Source: Anaerolineales bacterium
Lineage (GTDB): Bacteria; Chloroflexota; Anaerolineae; Anaerolineales; Villigracilaceae
Direction of reading: 5' to 3'
NCBI GenBank assembly: GCA_020634895.1
Contig: JACKAV010000006.1
Span: 62,001-126,000, forward strand
Length of the DNA: 64,000 bases
In this document: piece by piece, positions 50,259 through 59,133 of the stretch
How positions within the stretch are numbered: position 1 is the stretch's first letter
How the letters are laid out: each line of letters starts with the position of its first letter
The notes under the pieces: model-generated
Seen by the model: the letters and a program-made list of their open reading frames with translations, nothing else
Told to the model about the DNA's origin: nothing
Databases searched by the model: none
Program-made: the position numbers and the translations under genes

Positions 50259-51104
50259 ATGATGAATGCTAAAACGATCCTGCTGGAGTCTTTGGATGAA
50301 CGTTGGAGAAAATTCCGCCTGGAGTTGAAAGTCTGCCGCGAGGAGTTTTCAGAAGAATCCGTGCATGACCTGCGCGTGGCGGCGCGGCGGCTGTTGGCAT
50401 TCCTTGACCTGTTGAGTTCCATTATTCGAAAAAAATATCTTCGAAAGGTTCGGCGTACGCTCAAAGACCTTTTGGATGATCTCGATGATCTGCGCGATAT
50501 TCAGGTCATGTTGGCGGATATTTCCGAATTTATTCGCGAGGTCCCTGAAATGAAAACGTTGCAAACACAGCTCTTAAAAGAAGAGAAGAAACTTTTACGC
50601 CTTACAAAAAAACTTTTGAAATCCTATGACGAAAAGAGTCTGAAGAAGCGGATGGGTAAAGTCCGCGGTATGATACATAACCAGCCCGAAGAAGCGCTTC
50701 CAACTCAGATCATTGCATCTGTGGATGATGCCTTCTCAAAAGTCATGCAAGCCTACTCGCTCGTCGATGTTGAAAATATCCCCGGCATTCACAAACTCCG
50801 CATCGCGTTCAAACGCTTCCGCTATTCGGTTGAGATCGCGCATCCTCTGCTTGCTGACTTTCCACCTGTCAACTTTGAGCGGATGCACGACTATCAGAAA
50901 CATATGGGCGACATTCAGGATATGGAAGTTGCCCGCCAGAAATTGACCGAATTAAAGCCCGCCTCACTGCCCGGACTTGAAACTGTCTCTGCCCATTATG
51001 CCTCCCGCCTGCGGACGGCGGTCCTGACATTCCTTGAAGATAAAGGTGAAGTGCTGGTATTCTGGCGTCCTTCACCTGATCAATCATTCCCCTGGGAGAA
51101 GTAA
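50259..51104 (+). CDS. CHAD-domain (polyphosphate-associated) protein
   Basis: 281 residues, all helical. CHAD proteins bind inorganic polyphosphate through conserved basic and His residues; here ESVHDLRVAARRLLAFLDL and GIHKLRIAFKRFRYSVEI are the two hallmark helices, one in each half of the pseudo-symmetric fold. The ATG at 50259 or 50262 is chosen because the -10 box lies within the longer frame from 50223. It is the first gene of an operon with sixA and ppk1, which supports a role with polyphosphate granules. Confidence 0.9.
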   Translation: MMNAKTILLESLDERWRKFRLELKVCREEFSEESVHDLRVAARRLLAFLDLLSSIIRKKYLRKVRRTLKDLLDDLDDLRDIQVMLADISEFIREVPEMKTLQTQLLKEEKKLLRLTKKLLKSYDEKSLKKRMGKVRGMIHNQPEEALPTQIIASVDDAFSKVMQAYSLVDVENIPGIHKLRIAFKRFRYSVEIAHPLLADFPPVNFERMHDYQKHMGDIQDMEVARQKLTELKPASLPGLETVSAHYASRLRTAVLTFLEDKGEVLVFWRPSPDQSFPWEK

Positions 51105-51107
51105 TTT

Positions 51108-51608
51108 ATGAATTTATATCTTATCCGTCATGCCATTTCCGAAGCCGAGTCACCCTCCGGCGAGGACAGCGAACGCGAACTCAGCGATAAAGGCGCAAAG
51201 AAGATGCGCCAGATAGCCAAAGGACTGCGAACCTTGGGTGTGGACTTCGACATCATTTTGACCAGTCCGTACCTGCGCGCGCAGCAAACGGCGGGAATCC
51301 TTGCCGATGTGCTTAAGACAAAGAAGAAGGTTGTTGTCAGCGGTAACCTTGCTCCCGGCGGCAACCCGGACTTGCTCTTTGCCGAAATCAATGAAAAGTT
51401 CTCGGTCGATAGCCTCGCTCTCGTCGGGCATGAGCCGTATCTATCCACATTGGTCGGCATCCTGACGGCGGGCGGCGCATCCGTCGAAATGACCTTCAAA
51501 AAAGGCGGCGTTTGCTATCTCTCAACCGATAATTTGCTGCATGCCCATCAAGCCAACCTCGAATGGCTGCTAACTCCCGGTATACTTGTGGCTATTGGCG
51601 ACCATTAA
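51108..51608 (+). CDS. sixA: SixA-type phosphohistidine phosphatase
   Basis: 166 residues of the histidine-phosphatase superfamily. The RHG-type catalytic motif appears as LIRHAIS with His8, the second His lies in LVGHEPYL, and the short form lacking a cap domain is typical of SixA. It removes phosphate from phosphohistidine in signalling or phosphotransfer proteins. Because PPK1 works through a phosphohistidine and is encoded next in the operon, PPK1 is a possible target (inference). It starts 3 nt after the CHAD stop. Confidence 0.88.
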   Translation: MNLYLIRHAISEAESPSGEDSERELSDKGAKKMRQIAKGLRTLGVDFDIILTSPYLRAQQTAGILADVLKTKKKVVVSGNLAPGGNPDLLFAEINEKFSVDSLALVGHEPYLSTLVGILTAGGASVEMTFKKGGVCYLSTDNLLHAHQANLEWLLTPGILVAIGDH

Positions 51609-51629
51609 ACCGCGCCCAAGGAAAACCGA

Positions 51630-53720
51630 ATGACCGACACTATTGACCTAGACTCTCCTTCCTTATATATCAACAGGGAATTAAGCCTGTTGGAGTTTCA
51701 GCGCCGCGTTCTCGATGAGGCGCGCGACGAGAATAATCCGCTGCTGGAACGGGTGAAATTTCTCGCCATCTTCGGCTCCAACATGGACGAATTTTTCATG
51801 GTGCGCGTATCCGGTATCCGCAAGCAGGTGGAAGCCAACATCATGAAACTTTCGGAGGATGGTCTCACTCCGCGCGAGGAGCTCGCGGTCATCCGCAAAA
51901 CTGCGCAGGAGTTGATGCTGGAGGCGCAATATAGTTTTCAGCGCAAGATCCTGCCGAAGTTGGATAAAGAGGGGATCCACATCATCGAGTACGGCAAGTT
52001 GAGCAAATCCCAAAAGGAACGCGCCGATAAATACTTTACCGATGTCGCCTATCCGGTATTGACGCCGCTCGCGCTCGACCCGGGGCATCCTTTTCCGCAT
52101 ATTTCCAACCTGAGTTTGAATCTCGCCATTGTCATCCGCGATAAAAAGGGAAATGAAAAATTTGCACGCCTCAAAGTGCCGGATACGCTTCCGCGTCTGA
52201 TACCCATCAAACGGTCTTCCGGCAGCGCCCGCAAAGACGGGACGATTCCCTATCACCATTATTTTGTCTGGCTCGACCAGGTGATTGCCGCCAATATCGG
52301 CGGATTATTCCCCGGTTTGGAAGTCGTCTCCGTGCATCCTTTCCGCATCATCCGTGACGCGGACATCGAAATTCAGGAACTCGAAGCCGATGACCTGCTC
52401 GAGACCATGCAGCAGAACATTCGCAAGCGGAAGTTTGGTTCGGTGGTGCAGGTTGCCATCCACCCGAACATGCCCGAGGAAATGCGCAATCTCCTCGTCG
52501 AAAACCTTGAAGTGGAAAGTAACGATGTGTATGCTTTGTCTCATCCGCTTGGATTGGTCAGCTTGTGGCAGTTGTATAACAACGTTGAACGCCATGACCT
52601 GAAGTATCCACCCTACATCCAACGGGTTCCGAAGCCGCTTCGGTATGTGGATGGCACCAATAATATTTTCGATATCATTCGGAATGAGAACATCCTGCTT
52701 CATCATCCGTATGAGACTTTTGCCCCCGTAGTGGACTTCCTCTACTCCGCCGCGCGCGACCCGAACGTCCTTGCGATCAAGCAGACGGTCTATCGAGTGG
52801 GTTCCAATGCGCCGGTCGTGGAAGCCCTGCTCGAAGCCGCAGAGCGTGGCAAGCAGGTGGCTGTTCTCGTCGAATTGAAAGCCCGTTTCGACGAAGAGTC
52901 AAATATCGGTTGGGCGCGTGCGCTGGAGCAGGCGGGCGTGCATGTTGTCTATGGGTTGGTCGGCTTGAAGACCCATTGCAAAATTACCATGGTTGTCCGT
53001 AAGGAAGGGGAAGGGATTCGCCGCTACCTGCATCTTGCCACAGGGAATTACAACGCGGTCACGTCGCGCATTTACGAAGATATCGGCATGTTCACCTGTG
53101 ACGAAGACATGGGCTCAGATGCAACCGATCTCTTTAATTACCTTACTGGGTACTCCACCAAAAAAGTCTATAAAAAATTGCTGGTCGCTCCGGTCAACCT
53201 GCGCGAACGAATGGAAAAGCTCATTCAGCGCGAGATCGAACACGCCCGCGCGGGCAACAAAGCACGCATTATCTTTAAGATGAACTCGCTTGTGGATATG
53301 AGGATGATGCAGCTTCTTTATGAGGCGTCACAGGCGGGCGTCAAGATCGACCTGCTTATTCGCGGCATGTGCTGCCTGCGCCCCGGCATTAAGGGCATAA
53401 GCGAAAATATCCGCGTGATCAGCATAGTGGGTCGTTATCTCGAGCACAGCCGGGTTTATTATTTCCATAATAATGGAGATGAAGAGATCTACATGGGCAG
53501 CGCCGACCTCATGCCGCGCAACCTTTATCACCGTGTTGAAGTCATCTTTCCGGTGGAGAACAAGGCTCAGGTGCGTTTCCTGCGCGATAAGATTCTCGAA
53601 GCCTATCTAAAGGACAACACCCGCGCCCGCATCCTCCAGCCTGATGGAACTTATATCACCCCGAAAGTCGATGAAAAAGAAAAGAGATTTGATATACAGG
53701 CGCACTTAATGGGGGAGTAA
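51630..53720 (+). CDS. ppk1: Polyphosphate kinase PPK1
   Basis: 696 residues, full length. Makes long-chain polyphosphate from ATP reversibly. The N-terminal domain opens with YINRELSLLEFQRRVLDEA, and the two catalytic C-domains contain His449 in LKTHCK, equivalent to the autophosphorylated His435 of E. coli, and His606 in LEHSRVYYFHN, equivalent to His592; their spacing of 157 is identical. The YETFAPVVDFLYSAARDPNVLAIKQTVYRVG segment is also diagnostic. The 3' end overlaps the convergent histidine-kinase gene by 15 bp with no terminator between them. Confidence 0.97.
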   Translation: MTDTIDLDSPSLYINRELSLLEFQRRVLDEARDENNPLLERVKFLAIFGSNMDEFFMVRVSGIRKQVEANIMKLSEDGLTPREELAVIRKTAQELMLEAQYSFQRKILPKLDKEGIHIIEYGKLSKSQKERADKYFTDVAYPVLTPLALDPGHPFPHISNLSLNLAIVIRDKKGNEKFARLKVPDTLPRLIPIKRSSGSARKDGTIPYHHYFVWLDQVIAANIGGLFPGLEVVSVHPFRIIRDADIEIQELEADDLLETMQQNIRKRKFGSVVQVAIHPNMPEEMRNLLVENLEVESNDVYALSHPLGLVSLWQLYNNVERHDLKYPPYIQRVPKPLRYVDGTNNIFDIIRNENILLHHPYETFAPVVDFLYSAARDPNVLAIKQTVYRVGSNAPVVEALLEAAERGKQVAVLVELKARFDEESNIGWARALEQAGVHVVYGLVGLKTHCKITMVVRKEGEGIRRYLHLATGNYNAVTSRIYEDIGMFTCDEDMGSDATDLFNYLTGYSTKKVYKKLLVAPVNLRERMEKLIQREIEHARAGNKARIIFKMNSLVDMRMMQLLYEASQAGVKIDLLIRGMCCLRPGIKGISENIRVISIVGRYLEHSRVYYFHNNGDEEIYMGSADLMPRNLYHRVEVIFPVENKAQVRFLRDKILEAYLKDNTRARILQPDGTYITPKVDEKEKRFDIQAHLMGE

Positions 53721-54923
53721 AAAGTAGAACGTACTTCCGCGCCCTTCTTCACTCTCCGCCCAAACCTTCCCGCCATGCGCTTCGATGATATGCCGTGAAA
53801 TGGAGAGACCCAATCCCGTGCCGGAACCGGTGCGGGATGAGTCGACTCGATAGAACCGCTCAAAGATACGGGATAAACTCTCAGCAGGGATTCCAATTCC
53901 CGTATCCCGCACCGCGCATCGGACTCCGCCGGGGTCTGCTTCAGCGACCAGAGTGATCTCTCCGCCGGGTTTTGTGAACTTCACCGAGTTGTGGATCATA
54001 TTCACCAAAACCTGTTCAAGCCTTATTCTATCCGCGCGGACGTTCGGCAGCCCGTCTTCACATACCACATTCAATTTTATATTGGCGCGCTCCACCTGCG
54101 CTTTCATGCGGTCTGCTGCGCTGTGCAGCAATTTGCACGGAGACATGGGTTCGTAGTTGAGCTCAACCTGCCCTGACTCTATGCGTGAGAGGTCGAGCAG
54201 TTCCTGCGTCATTTGGGTCAGCGCATCCACTTCAGTGTGGATTCGGTCCAGGAAGCGCGGACCAACTTCCGGGTCCGATAATGCGCCGCCTTGCAGGGTC
54301 TCAGTCAATGCCTTGAGCGAAGCGAGCGGAGTCCGCAGTTCATGCGATACGTTGGAGATGAAATCCCGCCGCACGGTTTCGAGTCTGCGCACCTGCGTCA
54401 AATCCTGAACGAGGATCAAACTACCGCCTTCATGTTGATCGGGAACGACGATGATCTGTAAATATTTTTTGCGGGTGGGGAGTTCCACCGATTCGATCTG
54501 AAGTTGACGGGTTTGCTGGCAGCGTTTCCACGCTTCTATTAATTGATGTGTTCGCAGCACTTCCGCCACGCTTTGTTGTGTGGGTGACTTGGCGTTGAAT
54601 AATTTGCATGCCGCCGGGTTTGCAAATTGGACGCGCCCGCTAAAATCTGCAATCAGGACGCCGTCGGTCAATTGTTCCAATATGGTGGCGAGGCGTTCGT
54701 TGTGGGCATGAAGCGCTGTAATTTCAGAGTCGAAATTTGCCTGCAGCGATGAAATTGCATTGATAAGTTCTTCGATATCCGCAGAATTTTGAAATGGATT
54801 TTTAGAGGCGTGCAGGGTTTGCGATAGTTGATTGATGCTGCGCTTTAAACCAAAATACCGCCATGCCAGCCAGGCTGAGATGAGTACAAAAACAAAAATG
54901 ATAAAGTAGGGGATTTCAGCCAT
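53706..54923 (-). CDS. phoR: PhoR-like sensor histidine kinase
   Basis: 405 residues. One N-terminal membrane segment (about 5-25) with almost no extracytoplasmic loop, a PAS domain (about 60-165, LEQLTDGVLIADFSGRVQFANPAACKLFN), HisKA with the phosphorylated His194 in VSHELRTPL, and a HATPase domain with N, G1 (DTGIGIP), F and G2 (GTGLGLS) boxes. This is the PhoR layout, in which the signal comes through Pst and PhoU rather than a sensor loop. It lies downstream of its response regulator and close to pst, phoU and ppk1. An SasA/ResE-type kinase is the alternative. Confidence 0.88.
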   Translation of the reverse strand: MAEIPYFIIFVFVLISAWLAWRYFGLKRSINQLSQTLHASKNPFQNSADIEELINAISSLQANFDSEITALHAHNERLATILEQLTDGVLIADFSGRVQFANPAACKLFNAKSPTQQSVAEVLRTHQLIEAWKRCQQTRQLQIESVELPTRKKYLQIIVVPDQHEGGSLILVQDLTQVRRLETVRRDFISNVSHELRTPLASLKALTETLQGGALSDPEVGPRFLDRIHTEVDALTQMTQELLDLSRIESGQVELNYEPMSPCKLLHSAADRMKAQVERANIKLNVVCEDGLPNVRADRIRLEQVLVNMIHNSVKFTKPGGEITLVAEADPGGVRCAVRDTGIGIPAESLSRIFERFYRVDSSRTGSGTGLGLSISRHIIEAHGGKVWAESEEGRGSTFYFLLPH

Positions 54924-54961
54924 TAGGTGCGATGCGTTTTCTGAAAGGTACGCATTACATT

Positions 54962-55672
54962 TTATCCCTCAAAACGATACCCGCCGCCTCGTACCGTGAC
55001 GATGCGCTTGGGTTCGCTGGAGTTCACTTCGATCTTCTGCCTCAACCATCTTACGTGAACGTCCACTGTGCGGCTGTCACCGATGAAGTCCCAGCCCCAT
55101 ACGCGTTCCAGAATGAATTCGCGTGTGAGCATTTGCCTGCGGTGTTCTGCGAAAAATTGCAGTAATTCGTATTCCTTTGGCTTGAGTTGTACGATCTTGT
55201 CGTTGAGCGTCACCTCCCGCCTTGTGAGATTGATGGTCAGGTTGTCGAAACTGATCGTCTCGTGCGGAGGTTCACTCTCAGGAGATTTTCCCATCTCTTC
55301 CCGCAGGATGCGTGCGCGGCGCAGTTGTGCCTTGACACGTGCCAATAATTCCCGCATGGAGAACGGCTTGGTCAGATAGTCGTCTGCGCCAACTTCAAGC
55401 CCCACCACCCGGTCGATCTCGTCATCGCGTGCGGTCAGCATCAGGATCGCTGTGGACATTTCCTTGCGCAATGTGCGTGCGACCTCGAAGCCGTCCATTT
55501 CCGGCAGCATGATATCCAGCACGATCAGGTCGGGTTTGAGCTTTCGGGAGATTTCAAGCGCAGAACGTCCATCGCCTGTCACCTCAACGACATATCCCTC
55601 TTTTTTCAGGTTATAGGCAAGGGTTTCTTGCAGGGCAATTTCATCTTCTACAACAAGTATTTTTTCCGGCAT
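54962..55672 (-). CDS. phoB: PhoB-like response regulator (OmpR family)
   Basis: 236 residues. The receiver domain has the acidic pair Glu9-Asp10, phosphoacceptor Asp53 in LIVLDIMLPEMDG and the Lys in LTKPFSMRELLARV. After a linker comes a winged-helix DNA-binding domain (LKPKEYELLQFFAEHRRQMLTREFILERVWGWDF ... RTVDVHVRWLRQKIE). The ATG at 55672 is preferred over GTG 55681, since the -10 box lies at 55680-55685. Three 11-bp-phased half-sites precede that -10, so the operon probably controls itself. Confidence 0.92.
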   Translation of the reverse strand: MPEKILVVEDEIALQETLAYNLKKEGYVVEVTGDGRSALEISRKLKPDLIVLDIMLPEMDGFEVARTLRKEMSTAILMLTARDDEIDRVVGLEVGADDYLTKPFSMRELLARVKAQLRRARILREEMGKSPESEPPHETISFDNLTINLTRREVTLNDKIVQLKPKEYELLQFFAEHRRQMLTREFILERVWGWDFIGDSRTVDVHVRWLRQKIEVNSSEPKRIVTVRGGGYRFEG

Positions 55673-55679
55673 GTGCGGC

Positions 55680-55722
55680 ACTATACCATAAAGGCGTTAC
55701 TCATCTGTTAAGGCGATGTTAA
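55680..55722 (-). promoter_or_regulatory. Pho-box promoter of phoB-phoR (leaderless type)
   Basis: On the minus strand TTAACA (55722-55717), N5, TTAACA (55711-55706), N5, GTAACG (55700-55695), N9, TATAGT (55685-55680), then 7 nt to the ATG. Two perfect and one weaker half-site in an 11-bp phase indicate binding by a PhoB-type regulator. Confidence 0.75.
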
Positions 55723-55764
55723 TGACTTATACCTTGTGCAAGGAACTTTGCCCGGCAGGTTGTG

Positions 55765-56022
55765 TTATTTCCTTTTGTAAAATATCAACGGCAGGGTGAT
55801 GATCAGAACGATGACGATGCCCATTATTAGAATTCCCGTGGTCGAGCCGATCTCGGAACCGTCATTCACTGCCGGGGTGGATGTGGGTTGTTGGATGTAA
55901 GCCGCGCCCGGCAGGGTGTTTTGGGCAAATGCAGCCGGTGCGTGGAAATTGGTCAATGCCAGGATGGCGATCAAAACAACCAACAGGAGGGCAGCAATAC
56001 CAAGAATATGTTTTAGCTTCAT
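55765..56022 (-). CDS. Small secreted or membrane protein, unknown function
   Basis: 85 residues: a signal peptide or anchor at about 5-32 ending in APAAFA, a short polar Pro/Thr-rich stretch, and a second hydrophobic helix at about 62-81 ending in YKRK. If the first segment is cleaved, the product is a single-span protein with its polar part outside. The ATG at 56022 is chosen because a TATAAT box (56032-56037) lies inside the longer frame that begins at 56094. No family is recognised. It stands alone between phoB and the respiratory operon. Confidence 0.65.
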   Translation of the reverse strand: MKLKHILGIAALLLVVLIAILALTNFHAPAAFAQNTLPGAAYIQQPTSTPAVNDGSEIGSTTGILIMGIVIVLIITLPLIFYKRK

Positions 56023-56031
56023 CGTGGTTTC

Positions 56032-56037
56032 ATTATA
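56032..56037 (-). promoter_or_regulatory. -10 box of the small membrane-protein gene at 55765
   Basis: TATAAT on the minus strand, 9 nt before the ATG at 56022. Confidence 0.5.
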
Positions 56038-56121
56038 TATCGAATCATGGCGGCGGAATGATGTCATATGGAAGCCAATGGAACATATTTTCAATAATCA
56101 ACCTGATAATTAAGGGTTAAG

Positions 56122-56151
56122 TTGTACTTTTTCATGTATCCGTTGTATAAT
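56122..56151 (+). promoter_or_regulatory. Promoter of the alternative complex III-like operon
   Basis: TTGTAC, 18-nt spacer, TATAAT; the only well-formed rightward promoter in the long leader region. Confidence 0.6.
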
Positions 56152-56364
56152 CGGCGTGCTGTGTTCAGGACGAATACGCATAATAAAATCGCTGTAATTA
56201 ATGTTATAAGTGCTGCCGGGATAAAAAAATTGTTGGGCGGTGCCGTTTTATTGATGATTGTATGGCGTCGTACTTCAGGCTCTTATATGAAACCTTAGGT
56301 AATTTGCATTCGCTATCGTTGGATCAACGATGGCGTTACGCTTAAATTTTTTTCAGGAGCATCC

Positions 56365-56919
56365 ATGATCAAAAAGTTCTTTGCCTGGCTGAAACAGCCA
56401 CTTGGTCTGATCGCGGTGGGGATTGTGTTCCTGGCATTGTTCAGTGCAGCTGTGTATGGGATCTATACAACCCAGCAGTCGCCCGAACAGCCAATCCAAT
56501 TTCCACACAAGACCCACGTCGCTTTCGGCATTCAATGTTTGTACTGCCATCCGGGGGCAAATAAAGGACCAGCTGCAGGACTCCCCTCCCAGACGAAATG
56601 CTGGGGGTGCCACAACCAGATCGTAAAAACGCGCGACAGCGCCCTGCTTGCCCCTCTTAAAGATGCAGTTTTGAGCGGACAATCAATTCAATGGGTCCCT
56701 GTTGCAATGGTGCCAGACTTCGTTCAGTTCAATCACCGCGCCCATATCGCCGCGGGAAAGAACTGCGAAGATTGTCACGGCGACTTAAGCCAGATGACCA
56801 TCTATGAGAATCCACAGGTACTCAACATGGGCTGGTGTATCAATTGTCATAAACAGTCTGCCGGTGATGATCAGGCTTTGCTGACAAAACTTACCGATTG
56901 TGGCACGTGCCACTACTAA
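56365..56919 (+). CDS. actA: Multiheme cytochrome c, ActA-like subunit
   Basis: 184 residues with an N-terminal membrane anchor (about 12-35) and five CxxCH heme motifs: CLYCH, CWGCH, CEDCH, CINCH and CGTCH, with additional His residues for axial ligation. Five hemes match the pentaheme ActA subunit of alternative complex III, which passes electrons from quinol toward cytochrome c or oxidase. CAGGAG lies about 6 nt before the ATG. First gene of a seven-gene rightward operon. Confidence 0.9.
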   Translation: MIKKFFAWLKQPLGLIAVGIVFLALFSAAVYGIYTTQQSPEQPIQFPHKTHVAFGIQCLYCHPGANKGPAAGLPSQTKCWGCHNQIVKTRDSALLAPLKDAVLSGQSIQWVPVAMVPDFVQFNHRAHIAAGKNCEDCHGDLSQMTIYENPQVLNMGWCINCHKQSAGDDQALLTKLTDCGTCHY

Positions 56920-56940
56920 ACCGGGCGAAAGGAAAACCAT

Positions 56941-59121
56941 ATGAGTCAACAATTTTCCCGGCGTGATTTTCTGAAGCTGGCTGGTTTGGGCGCGGCAACC
57001 ACTGCCGTGTTGACGGGCTGCGGGCCTTCCTCCCGTTATGTGAAACGGGAACCCTATCAACAAATGCCCGAATACAATGCAATTGGTCAGAGCACTTATT
57101 ACGCCACAACTTGCCGCGAATGTGCGGCAGGGTGCGGACTCATCCTCCGCACTTTTCAAGGACGAGCACTCAAGGTTGAGGGTAACGCAAATCATCCGCT
57201 TAACCTTGGCAAGACCTGCGCACGCGGGCAGGCAACCCTGCAAGGATTGTACAACCCCGATCGTGTCACAGACCCGGTCAAGCGCGCTTCCCGTGGAAGC
57301 GACTCCACACAGCCGATGGATTGGGACACCGCCGTCCAAACCGTGGCAGACGCGCTCACGAATTACAAACCCAATGAGATCGCCTTCCTGATGGGCACGG
57401 CTCCCGACCATCTCTTTGACCTCGTTACCGACCTTGCCAACGCTGCCGGGATGAATGCTCCCATCCGGTTCGGCGCATTGAGCATGTTCGAGGCGCGGGC
57501 AACATTGAGCAAGGCGGCTGAAAGCCTTTTTGGTCAAGCCGGCATGCCTTCCTTTGATCTTGGCGGCGCGGACGTGGTCGTTTCCTTTGGCGCGAATTTC
57601 CTCGAAACCTGGCTTTCCCCCGTTTCCTATACGCGTGAATACGCAAGGATGCGCCGCGGGAATCCGAAACAGCGCGGCTATTTCATCCAATTTGAATCCC
57701 GCATGTCTCAGACCGCTTCCAAAGCGGATGAGTGGATTCCGCTTCGCCCCGGGACCGAGGGGCTGGTTGCATTGGCTCTGGGCAGACTCGTCGCTGAAGC
57801 CAAGGGCGGCTCGCTTCCGAGAGCATTCTCGGGCGTTGATCCGGCAGAAGTGGCAGCAGCCGCCGACGTGAGCCTGGAAACCCTCGAACATGTTGCACAT
57901 ATGATCGTCAGCGCGCACACCCCGATCGCTGTCCCTGGTGGCAGCGCATTGGGTCAGAGCAACGGACAGACCGTTGCCGAAGCCGTGCTTGCTTTGAATG
58001 CACTTGTTGAAAATGTCGGCAAGTCTGGCGGCGTTTTCCTTTCTCCGCTTTCCCCGAATCAAGATGCCTATCATCAGCCTGCGTCTGCCAAAGAAATGCA
58101 GGATTTTGTGAATCAAATGGCAAGCGGTAAGTTCAAAGTTCTGTTCATTCACGGTGTGAATCCGGTCTTCGAACTTCCGAAATCCATTGATTTCAAGGGC
58201 GCCCTTTCAGGTGTGGAACAGGTCATTTCCTTTGCGACCTTCCCCGATGAAACTGCGCTCGAAGCGGATTACGTCTTCCCCGACCATCAGGGACTGGAAT
58301 CTTGGGGGTATCAGCGGGTCGTAACCGGAACATCACAGCAAGTGATCTCCGGCGCACAGCCTGTCGTTACTCCATATTTCAATACTAGAGCCACTGCCGA
58401 TGTCTTGATCGCTGCGGCGCAGTTGGCTGGCGGAAAATTCGCTGCCACTCTGCCATTCAAGGACGAAGTCGAATTCCTCAACTCCAAAGTTTCAGCGTTG
58501 ATGGGCGAAGCGGACGGTTCCTTCACTGCACCCGATCCGGTGACTTTCATGGCTTACTTCCAACAGTATGGCGGTTGGTGGAATAAATCTGATGTCCGCG
58601 TTTCGGCTGGAAATTCCAACCCGTTGAACCGCAATATCGCTGGAATTGAGGCAGATTTTGTCGGTTCTGGCGAATACTTCTTCCTGCCGTTCGTGTCGCC
58701 TTCGCTTGCTGAGACGGGCGCGAATAAGCCCACACTTCAAGAATTGCCCGACCCCACAACTACCGTCATGTGGAATACGTGGATTGAAATGAACCCGGAG
58801 ACGGCGAAAGAACTTGGCATCGAAAACGATGATGTGGTTAAAGTAGTGAGTGACACCGGGGAAGTGGAAGCTTCCGTTTACTTGTATCCAGCCATTCGTC
58901 CGGATGTGATCGCGATGCCCTTTGGTCAGGGTCATACCGCTTATGGTCAGTTCGCTGCCGGGCGGGGTGTGAATCCCTCCGATCTGCTTGGCGCACACTT
59001 CAATGAAGCGGGCGATCTTGCATTTGCCGGTACGAAGGTAACCATCCAAAAGACCGGTAAGAAACGCCAACTGTCCCGCAAGGAAGGCTTGATCGGTGTG
59101 TATGAGTTTAGACCGGAATAG
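56941..59121 (+). CDS. ActB1-like molybdopterin-oxidoreductase-fold subunit
   Basis: 726 residues. A Tat signal (SRRDFLKLAG) ends in a lipobox-like LTGC, so Cys27 may be lipidated. The body is the molybdopterin-oxidoreductase fold and corresponds to the first part of ActB. It retains Cys58-x2-Cys61-x3-Cys65-x27-Cys93, the arrangement that binds the N-terminal [4Fe-4S] cluster of true molybdoenzymes. In most complex III ActB proteins this fold is regarded as cofactor-free, so the intact Cys set is notable. No certain molybdenum ligand can be named. Here the protein is separate from the iron-sulphur subunit, which follows after 12 nt. Confidence 0.88.
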   Translation: MSQQFSRRDFLKLAGLGAATTAVLTGCGPSSRYVKREPYQQMPEYNAIGQSTYYATTCRECAAGCGLILRTFQGRALKVEGNANHPLNLGKTCARGQATLQGLYNPDRVTDPVKRASRGSDSTQPMDWDTAVQTVADALTNYKPNEIAFLMGTAPDHLFDLVTDLANAAGMNAPIRFGALSMFEARATLSKAAESLFGQAGMPSFDLGGADVVVSFGANFLETWLSPVSYTREYARMRRGNPKQRGYFIQFESRMSQTASKADEWIPLRPGTEGLVALALGRLVAEAKGGSLPRAFSGVDPAEVAAAADVSLETLEHVAHMIVSAHTPIAVPGGSALGQSNGQTVAEAVLALNALVENVGKSGGVFLSPLSPNQDAYHQPASAKEMQDFVNQMASGKFKVLFIHGVNPVFELPKSIDFKGALSGVEQVISFATFPDETALEADYVFPDHQGLESWGYQRVVTGTSQQVISGAQPVVTPYFNTRATADVLIAAAQLAGGKFAATLPFKDEVEFLNSKVSALMGEADGSFTAPDPVTFMAYFQQYGGWWNKSDVRVSAGNSNPLNRNIAGIEADFVGSGEYFFLPFVSPSLAETGANKPTLQELPDPTTTVMWNTWIEMNPETAKELGIENDDVVKVVSDTGEVEASVYLYPAIRPDVIAMPFGQGHTAYGQFAAGRGVNPSDLLGAHFNEAGDLAFAGTKVTIQKTGKKRQLSRKEGLIGVYEFRPE

Positions 59122-59133
59122 GAGAGAGAGTTT

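Larger units (their letters stand above)
56023..56364. other. 342-nt intergenic region upstream of the respiratory operon
   Basis: No gene is supported. It holds the leftward -10 box at 56032-56037 and a rightward promoter TTGTAC (56122-56127), 18-nt spacer, TATAAT (56146-56151). This predicts a 5' leader of about 200 nt for the respiratory operon. A palindrome ATCGTTG-GAT-CAACGAT (56315-56331) lies in that leader shortly before the ribosome-binding site CAGGAG and could be a regulator site or RNA hairpin. Confidence 0.6.

Noticed and set aside
56785..58152. 455-codon open frame on the minus strand
   Set aside because: It lies antisense to actB1, whose Tat signal, Cys motif and operon position are clear; the translated frame shows no family features.
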